A DNA stretch of 64,000 nt from Acidimicrobiia bacterium. Its GTDB lineage: Bacteria > Actinomycetota > Acidimicrobiia > Spongiisociales > ZC4RG35. This document shows positions 15,875-24,414 of the stretch, piece after piece. Below the pieces are notes generated by a model. That model searched no databases, had not been told where the DNA came from, and worked only from the letters and a program-made list of their open reading frames with translations. The stretch lies in assembly GCA_017577575.1 (NCBI GenBank), contig PKRG01000008.1, forward strand, positions 1 through 64,000, given 5' to 3'. How positions within the stretch are numbered: position 1 is the first letter of the stretch; each line of letters opens with the position of its first letter. Made by a program: the position numbers and the translations under genes.

Positions 15875-17380
15875 ATGAGCGTTAGCGTGCGCGAGGCGGG
15901 GCCCTTCGAGCGCCTCATCGAATTCGAACTCACCGAAGCCGAGATCGACGCCGCCAAGACGGCGGCGGCCCGCCGTCTGGCCAAGGACTTGAAGCTGAAG
16001 GGTTTCCGGCCCGGAAAGGCGCCTCGGCCCGTGGTGGAGGCGGCGGTGGGCAAGGAGCGCCTCCGCAGCGAGGCGATCGAAGACGCCATTCCCCCGAAGC
16101 TCTCCGAAGTCCTCCGGGAGGAGTCGCTGCGCCCCGCCGTGACCCCCGAGCTGGAGAAGGTCGAGGACATCGAAGGCGGGGTGTCGGTCGAGATCAAGGT
16201 GACGTTGTGGCCGACCCTCGAGTCGCCGCCTCCGTATCGGGATCGGAAGATCGAAGTCGACTCCCCCGAAGTGACCGACGAGGAGCTGGAGGCCCAGCTC
16301 GAGCGCATGCGCGAGCAGTTCGGCCAGGTCGAAGAGGTGGAGCGACCGGCCCAGGAAGGCGATTTCGTCTCCGTCGACATCACGCCCGAGGTCGACGGCC
16401 AGCCTCTCGAAGAAGGCTCGGCCAAGGAGCTCCTGTATCGCATCGGCACCGGGGGCCTCATCGAAGGCGCCGACGAGGTCCTGGAGGGAGCCACCGCCGG
16501 CCAGGAGCTCACCATCGACGCCCCTCTGCCCGAAGGCTTCGGTGAGCGAGCCGGTGAGCAGGCCACCTTCCGCATCACCGTCAACGAGGTGAAACAACTC
16601 GTCCTCCCCGATCTGACCGACGAGTGGGTCGACGAGAACACCGAGTACTCGACCGTCGAGGAGCTGCGGTCGTCGCTGCGCGAGCGCATGGCCGAGGTGA
16701 AACGGGCCGGAATCGCCCGCCGCTTCGCCGACCGGGCGCTCGAGACACTCGTCGAACAGGTCGAGTTGGACCTGCCGGAGGCGGTGGTCCGTGCCGAGAT
16801 GGACGAGATCCTCCACCGCTTCGTGCACCGCCTCGAGGACCAGCAGCTGACACTGGGTGACTACTTCCAGGTCACGGGGATCTCCCAGGAGCAGTTCCTG
16901 GCCGACCTGCAGGCGCAGGCGGACCGGAGCCTCCGCACCCGCATCCTCCTCGATGCCATCATCGCCGATGCCGGCCTGGAGGTCGGCGACGACGAGCTCG
17001 AGGCCGTGCTCGACAGGGTCGCCCGCCAGACCGACGACCCGGAAGGTTTCCTGCGCTCGATTCGGGGAACTCCCCAAGAATTGGCAGTGAGGGCTGATAT
17101 CCTCCGAGACAAGGCGCTGAAGTTGATCATCGACAACGCCACGCCGGTCGATCCCGACGGCAACCCGATCGACTTGGACCTCGATGACGAGGTCGAAGCC
17201 GCGACCGAAGGCGAGGTCGTCGCCGGCGACGTGGTCGAAGGCGGGGTCGTCGTAGCGGATGTCGTCGAAGGGGAGATCGTCGAAGGCGAAGTGATCGAGC
17301 ATCCCGCCCCCGAGGTCTCCGATGAAGAGACCATCCCGGACCAAGAGATTTCCGGCGAAACCAACCAGGAGAAGGAATGA
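15875..17380 (+). CDS. tig: Trigger factor with acidic C-terminal tail
   Basis: A ribosome-associated chaperone/prolyl isomerase of 501 residues. The ribosome-binding N-terminal domain includes the signature loop KGFRPGKAPRPVVE; the FKBP-type PPIase domain spans about 150-245 (GDFVSVDITPEVDGQPL... through ...QATFRITVNEVK), and the helical C-terminal domain follows to about 430. The last ~70 residues form a low-complexity acidic tail built on repeats of E-G-E/D-V-V, longer than in most trigger factors. ATG 15875 has CAGGAG upstream. The stop overlaps clpP (ATGA). Confidence 0.95.
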   Translation: MSVSVREAGPFERLIEFELTEAEIDAAKTAAARRLAKDLKLKGFRPGKAPRPVVEAAVGKERLRSEAIEDAIPPKLSEVLREESLRPAVTPELEKVEDIEGGVSVEIKVTLWPTLESPPPYRDRKIEVDSPEVTDEELEAQLERMREQFGQVEEVERPAQEGDFVSVDITPEVDGQPLEEGSAKELLYRIGTGGLIEGADEVLEGATAGQELTIDAPLPEGFGERAGEQATFRITVNEVKQLVLPDLTDEWVDENTEYSTVEELRSSLRERMAEVKRAGIARRFADRALETLVEQVELDLPEAVVRAEMDEILHRFVHRLEDQQLTLGDYFQVTGISQEQFLADLQAQADRSLRTRILLDAIIADAGLEVGDDELEAVLDRVARQTDDPEGFLRSIRGTPQELAVRADILRDKALKLIIDNATPVDPDGNPIDLDLDDEVEAATEGEVVAGDVVEGGVVVADVVEGEIVEGEVIEHPAPEVSDEETIPDQEISGETNQEKE

Positions 17381-17997
17381 CCACTCCCCAGAATTACGTC
17401 ATCCCCACGGTCTTCGAGCAGACGAGCCGTGGCGAGCGCTACTTCGACATCTACAGCCGCCTGCTCAAGGATCGGATCATCTTCCTCGGGACCCCGATCG
17501 ACGACAGCGTGGCGAACCTGATCATGGCCCAGCTGTTGCACCTGGAGTCCGAGGACCCCGACAAGGACATCTTCCTCTACATCAACTCCCCGGGCGGCTC
17601 GATCACCTCGCTGTTCGCCATCTACGACACCATGCAGTACATCCGCCCGGATGTGAACACGGTGTGCATGGGCATGGCGGCGTCGGCGGCGGCGGTGCTG
17701 CTCGCCGGCGGAGCTCCCGGCAAGAGGTTCGCCCTGCCGCATGCTCGGGTGATGCTCCACCAGCCCCACGGCGGTGCCCAGGGTCAGGCGACTGACATCG
17801 AGATCCAGGCTCGGCTCATCGTGCAGATGCGCGAGCAGTTGAACCAGATCCTCGCCGAGCACACCGGCCAGCCCTACGAGAAGATCGCCCAGGACACCGA
17901 GCGGGATTACTGGATGCTGGCCGAGGAGGCGAAGGAGTACGGTGTCGTGGACGCAATACTCACGCGACAGGAGCTGGCCGCGGTAGCCTCCGAGTAG
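17377..17997 (+). CDS. clpP: ATP-dependent Clp protease proteolytic subunit
   Basis: A 206-residue serine peptidase that forms the tetradecameric ClpP barrel. The catalytic triad is Ser103 (GMAASAAA), His128 (VMLHQPHGG) and Asp near 177 (TERDYWM); INSPGGS provides the substrate-binding strand. Translationally coupled to tig and 63 nt upstream of clpX, the standard tig-clpP-clpX cluster. Many actinobacteria have two adjacent clpP genes; only one is here, so a second copy would have to be elsewhere. Confidence 0.96.
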   Translation: MTTPQNYVIPTVFEQTSRGERYFDIYSRLLKDRIIFLGTPIDDSVANLIMAQLLHLESEDPDKDIFLYINSPGGSITSLFAIYDTMQYIRPDVNTVCMGMAASAAAVLLAGGAPGKRFALPHARVMLHQPHGGAQGQATDIEIQARLIVQMREQLNQILAEHTGQPYEKIAQDTERDYWMLAEEAKEYGVVDAILTRQELAAVASE

Positions 17998-18060
17998 AGG
18001 AGTCCAACTCCTCGGCCTTCGGGTCGACCTCTGCAACGAGACAGTCGAGCAGGAGAAATA

Positions 18061-19326
18061 ATGCCCCGACTTGGAGAAGGCGGAGAGCTGCTGAAGTGCA
18101 GCTTCTGCGGGAAGTCACAGAAGCAGGTCAAGAAGCTCATCGCCGGACCGGGCGTCTACATCTGCGACGAGTGCATCGAGCTCTGCAACGAGATCATCGA
18201 AGAGGAGTTCTCCGCCCAGGAAGAGGTCTCCTTCACCGAGCTGCCCAAGCCCGCCGAGATCAACGGTTACCTCGACGACTACGTGGTGGGCCAGGAAGAC
18301 GCCAAGAAGAAGCTGGCGGTCGCCGTCTACAACCACTACAAGCGGATCCGGTCGGGTGAGACCCGCCGGGACGACGTCGAGCTCCAGAAGTCGAACATCC
18401 TGCTGATCGGCCCCACCGGCTGCGGCAAGACCCTCCTCGCCCAGACCCTGGCCCGCCAGCTCAACGTCCCATTCGCCATCGCCGACGCCACGACCCTCAC
18501 CGAAGCCGGGTACGTGGGCGAAGACGTCGAGAACATCCTCCTCAAGCTCCTGCAGGCCGCCGACTACGACGTCAAGCGGGCCGAGCAGGGCATCGTCTAC
18601 ATCGACGAGATCGACAAGATCAGCCGCAAGGCGGAGAACCCCTCCATCACCCGCGACGTGTCGGGCGAGGGCGTCCAGCAGGCCCTCCTCAAGATCCTCG
18701 AGGGCACGGTGGCGTCGGTACCGCCCCAGGGTGGGCGCAAGCACCCCCACCAGGAGTTCATCCAGCTCGACACCACGAACGTCCTCTTCATCTGCGCCGG
18801 CGCCTTCGCCGGGCTCGAGGACATCATCGCCAACCGGGTCGGCAAGCGGGGCATCGGCTTCGGCGCCGAGATCCGGTCCCGGGAGGAGCAGCGTCCCATC
18901 GAGCTGCTGCGCCAGGTCCTCCCCGAGGATCTCATCAAGTTCGGCCTGATCCCCGAGTTCGTCGGGCGTCTGCCGATCGTCGCCACGGTCGAGGACCTGG
19001 ACAAGGACGCCTTGGTCAGGATCCTCACCGAGCCGAAGAACGCCCTGATCCGCCAGTACGCCCGCATGTTCGAGATGGACGGCGTGGAGCTGGTGTTCAC
19101 CCCGGACTCGCTCGAGTCGATCGCCGAGCAGGCGATCAAGCGGGGAACGGGCGCACGCGGCCTGAGGGCGATCCTCGAAGAGGTCCTCCTCACGACCATG
19201 TACGACGTCCCGTCCCGCAGCGACATCGGCCGGGTGATCATCGACCGGCAGGTGGTGGAAGAGCGCGTCAACCCCACCCTGGTGCCGATCGACGAGCTCG
19301 ACCTGCCGTCCGAACGCACCGCCTGA
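18061..19326 (+). CDS. clpX: ATP-dependent Clp protease ATP-binding subunit ClpX
   Basis: A 421-residue AAA+ unfoldase. The N-terminal zinc domain uses Cys13, Cys16, Cys35 and Cys38 (CSFC and CDEC); Walker A GPTGCGKT lies at 117-124, Walker B IVYIDEIDKI near 178-187, the pore loop GYVG at about 150, and the IGFG loop (KRGIGFGAE) that docks on ClpP is present near 265. Sensor 2 region is TGARGLRAILE. It delivers unfolded substrates to ClpP encoded just upstream. CAGGAG precedes the ATG. Confidence 0.96.
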   Translation: MPRLGEGGELLKCSFCGKSQKQVKKLIAGPGVYICDECIELCNEIIEEEFSAQEEVSFTELPKPAEINGYLDDYVVGQEDAKKKLAVAVYNHYKRIRSGETRRDDVELQKSNILLIGPTGCGKTLLAQTLARQLNVPFAIADATTLTEAGYVGEDVENILLKLLQAADYDVKRAEQGIVYIDEIDKISRKAENPSITRDVSGEGVQQALLKILEGTVASVPPQGGRKHPHQEFIQLDTTNVLFICAGAFAGLEDIIANRVGKRGIGFGAEIRSREEQRPIELLRQVLPEDLIKFGLIPEFVGRLPIVATVEDLDKDALVRILTEPKNALIRQYARMFEMDGVELVFTPDSLESIAEQAIKRGTGARGLRAILEEVLLTTMYDVPSRSDIGRVIIDRQVVEERVNPTLVPIDELDLPSERTA

Positions 19327-19588
19327 CGAAGTCGGCGGCGCTGCCGCAATTCCAGGGAGCGGGCTAGCCACTCGTTATCCTGCCGCCGGCGGGCAGCAGC
19401 CGGTCTCGAGCCGCTCTCGAAAGATGGGTCATTCGTCCCATCGAACAAGGTCTTGAGAGTCGGCCGAAGCGTGGCACGCTGACCGTGCAAGCAAGACCGA
19501 CTTTCCGAATCGGTCCGGCTCTGGGGACTGGGTAATCCCCCTGGCGGTCGGGGAGTCGGACAATCTGGGGCCAATTGGGAGGCATACC
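19327..19588 (+). other. Untranslated leader region with several hairpins
   Basis: 262 nt between clpX and the surface-protein gene. No coding frame is convincing. Hairpin-forming segments include GATGGG/CCCATC (about 19422-19442) enclosed by CTCTCGAA/TTGAGAG, and GACCGA/TCGGTC near 19494-19513, followed by GGGG/CCCC pairs. It may be a structured 5' leader. I do not recognise a known riboswitch class. GGGAGG (19577-19582) is the ribosome binding site for the ATG at 19589. Confidence 0.4.
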
Positions 19589-21418
19589 ATGAAAAACCTG
19601 AAGTCGCGGCGCGCGGCTGGAGCCGGCGTCCTGCTCATAGCGCTGGTGGTCGCTCTGATCCCGACCGCCGCTTTCGGTTCGAGTGGCAACGAGAACCATC
19701 CTGACCACTGGAAGAACAAGTACCCCAACGCGGTCGCGTGCTACAAGTACGACCCGCCGGGCCAGAAGAACGAACACGGCAAGCTCACCAACGGGGGCAA
19801 GGCCGTCGTCCTGAATCCCTACAAGTCCTCGTGGCCGGGTGACCGGTGGGAGGTGCTCGTGGTCAAGGGCGGCCAGAACGGACGCGAGGTCTACGAACTA
19901 CCCAAGGCAGGGGTGGACTATCACCCGCCGAAGAACAACAACGGCAAGTACCCCGACGTCAGTCACTGGATCGTCTGCAAGGGCCAGTCGCCCAAGCCGC
20001 CGAAGACCGTCAAGGTGGTCTTCGAGAAGAAGTGGAAGGGCGACGCCGAAGGATCCGCCCGGTTCTTCATCGACGGTGAGGGGCCCTTCCAGCCTGGAGA
20101 GGCCGTCGACGTGACCGCCCTCGCCGGCAAGAGAGTTCGCATCACCGAAGAGGTCACGGGCCTTCCCGAAGGGTGCACGTGGAAGTCGGATCTCCCGAGC
20201 AAGGTCGATCTCCCCAACAAGGGGACCAAGAAGATCGAGGTCCGCAACACCGTCGACTGTCCCGACGTGAAGATCAGGGTCAAGAAGAAGTGGAGCGGTG
20301 ACGACCACGGCGACGCCACGGTGCAGTTCGCCGTCAACGGCGCCGGCTCGTACTCGCCCAACACCTGGATCGACGTCTCGCAATACGCCGGCCAGAAAGT
20401 GACCCTGACCGAGACGGTCCAGGGCCTGCCGGAGGGCTGCACCTACGAGTCGAATCTGCCGAAGGAAATCTTCATCCCGAAGCGGGACAAGAAGATCGAG
20501 GTCACTGCCTACAACAAAGTCGACTGTGAGGAGGAGCCGCCCGCCGAGGCAGCCATCTACCTCGCCCTCACAAAGAACTGGGACTGGCAAGACAACGAGG
20601 TCGACGACGTCCACGTCGTGTTCGAGGTCGGTGACGAGATCGTCGAGCCGGGTCAGGTCATTGACGTCACCGAGCACGCCGGGAGCGTGCTGTCGGTGAG
20701 CGAGACCGTGACGGGCCTGCGCGACAGCTGCACCTACTCGTCGACGTTCGACGGGAAGGTGGCCGTCCCGGCTCAGTTCGACGACGGCCAGCTGATCACC
20801 GTGACCGTGACGAACACGGTCGAGTGCGAAGAACCGGAGGTTCCGGAGCAGCCCGAGCAGCCGGAGCAGCCCGAGCAGCCGGAGCAGCCGGAGCAGCCGG
20901 AGCAGCCGGAGCAGCCGGAGCAGCCGGAGCAGCCGGAGCAGCCGGAGCAGCCGGAGCAGCCGGAGCAGCCGGAGCAGCCGGAGCAGCCGGAGCAGCCCGA
21001 GCAGCCGGAGCAGCCGGAGCAGCCGGAGACCAGCGACACCACCGTCCCGACGGACGAAGAAACGACTCCCGAGCCGGAGGCGGAGACCACCGACCCGAGC
21101 GAGGAGTCGACGCCGGAGCCGGAGTCGGAGACCACCGACCCGAGCGATGAGTCGACGCCGGAGCCGGAGTCGGAGACCACCGACCCGAGCGATGAGTCGA
21201 CGCCGGAGCCGGAGTCGGAGACCACCGACCCGAGCGACGAGTCGACGCCGGAGCCGGCGGTCGACCAGGAGACGGTGACCACCGATCCGCAGACCGAGGA
21301 CACGCTCCCGTTCACCGGCATGGACTCGGGCAGCATGGCCAAGACCGCTATCGCCGCCCTGCTGGCGGGTCTCGGCCTGGTGCTGCTCACCGGCAAGCCA
21401 CGAGAGGCAACTGACTGA
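19589..21418 (+). CDS. LPFTG-anchored surface protein with repeat stalk
   Basis: A 609-residue exported cell-wall protein. Signal peptide about 1-30 (GAGVLLIALVVALIPTAAFG). Residues 31-131 form an N-terminal domain with Cys51 and Cys130. Three homologous beta-sandwich modules follow (about 140-225, 228-315, 325-415), each with the wording KKW at the start, ITEEVTGLPEGCT-like centres and a closing NTVxC, giving one probable disulfide each. Then come 20 EQP tripeptides (420-479), four 15-residue TTDPSDESTPEPESE units, a sortase signal LPFTG (573-577), a membrane span and a short KPR tail. A sortase should link it to peptidoglycan; none is in this window. It stands alone between a leader and a terminator. 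Confidence 0.88.
   Translation: MKNLKSRRAAGAGVLLIALVVALIPTAAFGSSGNENHPDHWKNKYPNAVACYKYDPPGQKNEHGKLTNGGKAVVLNPYKSSWPGDRWEVLVVKGGQNGREVYELPKAGVDYHPPKNNNGKYPDVSHWIVCKGQSPKPPKTVKVVFEKKWKGDAEGSARFFIDGEGPFQPGEAVDVTALAGKRVRITEEVTGLPEGCTWKSDLPSKVDLPNKGTKKIEVRNTVDCPDVKIRVKKKWSGDDHGDATVQFAVNGAGSYSPNTWIDVSQYAGQKVTLTETVQGLPEGCTYESNLPKEIFIPKRDKKIEVTAYNKVDCEEEPPAEAAIYLALTKNWDWQDNEVDDVHVVFEVGDEIVEPGQVIDVTEHAGSVLSVSETVTGLRDSCTYSSTFDGKVAVPAQFDDGQLITVTVTNTVECEEPEVPEQPEQPEQPEQPEQPEQPEQPEQPEQPEQPEQPEQPEQPEQPEQPEQPEQPEQPEQPEQPETSDTTVPTDEETTPEPEAETTDPSEESTPEPESETTDPSDESTPEPESETTDPSDESTPEPESETTDPSDESTPEPAVDQETVTTDPQTEDTLPFTGMDSGSMAKTAIAALLAGLGLVLLTGKPREATD
20846..21025 (+). repeat. Tandem 9-bp repeat, 20 units, encoding EQP
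   Basis: Twenty perfect or near-perfect copies of GAGCAGCCG (some with a final C) in phase with the surface-protein frame. A unit length divisible by three means copy-number change keeps the reading frame and alters only stalk length. The rigid Pro-rich acidic stalk probably projects the N-terminal modules beyond the wall. Confidence 0.97.
21086..21265 (+). repeat. Tandem 45-bp repeat, 4 units
   Basis: Four in-frame copies of a 45-nt unit coding for 15 residues (TTDPSDESTPEPESE; first copy has E for D, last ends AVD). It continues the low-complexity stalk between the EQP tract and the LPFTG anchor. Near identity at DNA level indicates recent duplication or gene conversion. Confidence 0.95.
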
Positions 21419-21447
21419 CGGGTCCTCCGTCAGAGTGCCCCAGAAAT

Positions 21448-21480
21448 AGAGGGCCCCGGAGCGATCCGGGGCCCTCTCTT
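21448..21480 (+). terminator. Rho-independent terminator of the surface-protein gene
   Basis: A perfect 13-bp GC-rich stem (21448-21460 with 21465-21477) and a GCGA loop, followed by a short pyrimidine run (CTT). It starts 29 nt after the stop of the LPFTG gene and isolates it from folC. Confidence 0.82.
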
Positions 21481-21516
21481 CATGCCCCCCGGGGTGGGTA
21501 ACCTCCTCTGGTTCGC

Positions 21517-22815
21517 ATGGACTACACAGCAGCACTCGCTTACCTCGACGCCCACATCGGGGCCGGGATGCAGCCCGGCTTGGAGCGCATCCGGATGCTC
21601 GTCGAGACGATGGGCTCGCCTCACGAGGGCTATCCGATCATCCACGTGGCCGGCACCAACGGGAAGACGTCGACCACCCGGATTTCGGCTCTGCTCCTGC
21701 TCGCCCACGGGCTGAACGCCGGGACGTACATATCCCCCCATCTCGAAGCGGTCGAAGAACGGCTCGGCGTCCTGGGCCGCAACGCCACACCCGAGGAGTT
21801 CGCCCAAGCGGTGACCGACGTGGCGGCTTTCGCCGACATCCTCGAGGAGCGCAACGAGGGGGTCCGGTTCTCCTATTTCGAGTTGACGACTGCGTCGGCC
21901 TTCGCCTTCTTCGCCGATCAGGCGGTCGACGCGGCGGTGATCGAGGTGGGCCTGGGCGGTCGCCTGGACGCCACCAACGTCGTCGACGCCGACGTGGCCG
22001 TCCTCACCGGGGTCGACCTCGAGCACACCGAGTACCTGGGCACGACGGTCGAGCAGATCGCCGTCGAGAAGCTCGCCATCGCCGGGCCCGGGTCGATCCT
22101 CGTCACCGGGGACCTCCCCGAGCCCGTCGTCGAGATCGCCGCCGCCACCGCCCGCGACCTCGGCATCGAACACCGTGCCTACGGACGGGACTTCTCCGTC
22201 GACGCCCGGCCCGCCGTTCGCGGCTGGCACATGGACATCCACGGCGCCGAGACCGACTACCCCGACCTGCTGTTGCCGGTGCACGGCCGTCACCAGACGC
22301 ACAACGCCGCCGTTGCCGTGGCGGCGGTGGAAGCACTGCTGGGGCGGAGGCTCGACGAGGAGGCGGTCGGGGAGGCGGTCGCCAGCTTCACCGCTCCCGG
22401 CCGCATGGAGATAGTCGCCCGCGAGCCGCTTGTGATGCTCGATGGGGCCCACAACCCCGGGGGCTTCGCGGCGCTGAACCGCTCGCTCTCCGAGGAGTTC
22501 CCCACGACCCGCTTCGTCCTCGTAGTGGGTGTGATGGGCGACAAGGACCTGGAGGCGATGATCGGCCACATATCCGAGCGCGTAGACGCCGTCGTCACCA
22601 CCGCTGCGTCCGGTGAACGCCCCCTGCCCGCGTCCGAGGTCGCCGCACGCGTCGCCAAGATCGTCCAGGTGCCGGTGGAGGCCGGCGGGGACCCGTGGTC
22701 GGCCCTGGAGGTGGCCCGCCAGAAGGCCGGTTCGGAGGGGGCTGTGCTCGTCGCCGGCTCCATCTACGTCGCCGGTGAGATACGGCGGGCACTCAAGGCG
22801 GCGGGCGCCCTCTGA
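21517..22815 (+). CDS. folC: Folylpolyglutamate synthase/dihydrofolate synthase
   Basis: A 432-residue Mur-ligase-fold enzyme that adds glutamate to dihydropteroate and to folates. The P-loop is VAGTNGKTSTT (about 44-54), followed by TYISPHLE, the Mg-binding FSYFELTTASAF and EVGLGGRLDATNVV stretch, a Mur-type HxxTHNAAVA segment, PGRMEIV and LDGAHNPGG, all FolC hallmarks. Length is normal. The next gene is ndk, as in other actinobacteria. Confidence 0.94.
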   Translation: MDYTAALAYLDAHIGAGMQPGLERIRMLVETMGSPHEGYPIIHVAGTNGKTSTTRISALLLLAHGLNAGTYISPHLEAVEERLGVLGRNATPEEFAQAVTDVAAFADILEERNEGVRFSYFELTTASAFAFFADQAVDAAVIEVGLGGRLDATNVVDADVAVLTGVDLEHTEYLGTTVEQIAVEKLAIAGPGSILVTGDLPEPVVEIAAATARDLGIEHRAYGRDFSVDARPAVRGWHMDIHGAETDYPDLLLPVHGRHQTHNAAVAVAAVEALLGRRLDEEAVGEAVASFTAPGRMEIVAREPLVMLDGAHNPGGFAALNRSLSEEFPTTRFVLVVGVMGDKDLEAMIGHISERVDAVVTTAASGERPLPASEVAARVAKIVQVPVEAGGDPWSALEVARQKAGSEGAVLVAGSIYVAGEIRRALKAAGAL

Positions 22816-22838
22816 CGACGCGGGTACCCTTGCCGACC

Positions 22839-23243
22839 ATGTCGCAACAGAGCACCTTCATCATGGTCAAGCCCGACGGGGTTCGCCGGGGCCTCATCGG
22901 CGAGATCATCAGCCGTTTCGAGCGCAAGGGACTGACTCTCGACAAGATCCGCGTCCTGACCATCGACGAGGACCTGGCACGTCGGCACTACGCCGAGCAC
23001 GTCGAGAAGCCGTTCTTCCCCGAGCTGCTGGCGTTCATCACCTCGGGGCCGGTCGTCGCCATGCAGTGGTCCGGCGAGAACGCGGTCGCAGTGGCGAGGA
23101 AGATCATGGGCGCCACCAATCCGCAGGAGGCCGAGCCCGGCACCATCCGCGGCGACTATGGCCTGGTGGTCACCGAGAACCTGGTCCACGGCTCGGATTC
23201 CCCCGAGAGCGCGGCCCGGGAGCTGGCTCTGTTCTTCCCCTGA
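22839..23243 (+). CDS. ndk: Nucleoside-diphosphate kinase
   Basis: A 134-residue kinase that equilibrates NTP and NDP pools through a phosphohistidine. N-terminal TFIMVKPDGVRRGLIGEI contains the conserved Lys; the catalytic His lies in NLVHGSDSPESA near residue 114; GPVVAMQWSGENAV and IRGDYG complete the family pattern. ATG 22839 gives the expected N-terminus; no Shine-Dalgarno is obvious, so it may be read from a short leader or with low efficiency. Confidence 0.95.
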   Translation: MSQQSTFIMVKPDGVRRGLIGEIISRFERKGLTLDKIRVLTIDEDLARRHYAEHVEKPFFPELLAFITSGPVVAMQWSGENAVAVARKIMGATNPQEAEPGTIRGDYGLVVTENLVHGSDSPESAARELALFFP

Positions 23244-23329
23244 GCCCGGGCCGCCGCCCGAGGTGTGGGCCGAATGGCGTCTTAGACGTGGCTTGGCCTA
23301 CACTTTGACCTTCCCAATCATCGAGGTCA

Positions 23330-24361
23330 ATGGCCGATTCGCTTTTCTCGTTCGCCGGCCAGGACATGGCTATCGACCTGGGCACCGCGAACACCCTCGT
23401 GTTCGTTCGTGGTCAGGGAATCGTCCTCAACGAGCCGTCCGTGGTCGCTGTCAACTCGCAAAATGGACGCGCGCTCGCGGTCGGCATGGAAGCCAAGCGA
23501 ATGATCGGCCGCACCCCGGCCAGCATCACGGCCATTCGCCCGCTGCGCGACGGCGTCATCGCCGATTTCGACATCACCGAGAAGATGTTGCGGTACTTCA
23601 TCCAGAAGGTGCACCGCCGTCGCTGGGCGAGACCGCGCATCGTCGTCTGCGTCCCCTCCGGGATCACCCCGGTCGAGCGGCGCGCCGTCGAAGAGGCTGC
23701 CTACCACGCCGGGGCGCGGCGGGCCTACACCATCGAGGAGCCCATGGCCGCGGCGATCGGCTGCGGCCTGCCGATCGGTGAGCCGTCCGGTTCGATGGTC
23801 GTCGACATCGGCGGCGGCACGACCGAGGTGGCGGTGATCTCCCTCGGAGGGATCGTGGTCTCCCGCTCCATCCGGGTGGGGGGCGACGAGCTCGACGAGG
23901 CGATCATCGATTGGGTCAAGAAGGAGCACAACGTTCTCATCGGCGAGCGGACGGCGGAGCAGATCAAGATGGCCATCGGTTCCGCCTGGCCGTATGCGGA
24001 CGAGCCGTCCGCCGAAGTCCGCGGTCGTGACCTGGTCACGGGACTTCCCAAGACCGTGACCTTGACCAGCCCCGAGATTCGAGAGGCGATCGACGAGCCC
24101 ACCCAGGCGATCGTCGACGCCGTCAAGTACACCCTGGACAAGACTCCACCCGAGCTCGCGGCCGACATCGCCGAGCGGGGGATCGTCCTCACCGGCGGGG
24201 GAGCGATGCTGGTCGGCCTCGACCACCGGCTCGCCTCCGAGACCGGGATGCCGATCGTCACCGCCGCCAAGCCCCTCCAGTCGGTGGTGCTCGGGTCCGG
24301 CAAGTGCCTGGAGGAGTTCGACACGCTACAGGGAGTGCTCGTCTCGTCGTCACGGCCGTGA
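23330..24361 (+). CDS. mreB: Rod shape-determining protein MreB
   Basis: A 343-residue bacterial actin. Phosphate loop 1 is MAIDLGTANTLVFV (13-26), phosphate 2 MVVDIGGGTTEVAVI, adenosine motif GIVLTGGGAML, with the connecting EEPMAAAIG. MreB filaments guide lateral wall synthesis by the RodA/PBP2 pair encoded downstream. It opens the mreB-mreC-mreD-mrdA-rodA operon; a TACACT box about 30 nt before the ATG could be the -10. Presence of this operon indicates a rod-shaped or MreB-elongating actinobacterium. Confidence 0.96.
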   Translation: MADSLFSFAGQDMAIDLGTANTLVFVRGQGIVLNEPSVVAVNSQNGRALAVGMEAKRMIGRTPASITAIRPLRDGVIADFDITEKMLRYFIQKVHRRRWARPRIVVCVPSGITPVERRAVEEAAYHAGARRAYTIEEPMAAAIGCGLPIGEPSGSMVVDIGGGTTEVAVISLGGIVVSRSIRVGGDELDEAIIDWVKKEHNVLIGERTAEQIKMAIGSAWPYADEPSAEVRGRDLVTGLPKTVTLTSPEIREAIDEPTQAIVDAVKYTLDKTPPELAADIAERGIVLTGGGAMLVGLDHRLASETGMPIVTAAKPLQSVVLGSGKCLEEFDTLQGVLVSSSRP

Positions 24362-24414
24362 CGTGCCGATGGTGGAAGGCGCCAGGAACGCACGAGGTCT
24401 GATCCGAGCGAGCC

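Noticed and set aside
19494..19588. Cyclic-di-AMP or cyclic-di-GMP riboswitch before the surface-protein gene
   Set aside because: G-rich hairpins are there, but I could not match the conserved core of either class.
20846..21265. CRISPR-like repeat array
   Set aside because: The repeats are contiguous 9-bp and 45-bp in-frame coding units without unique spacers.
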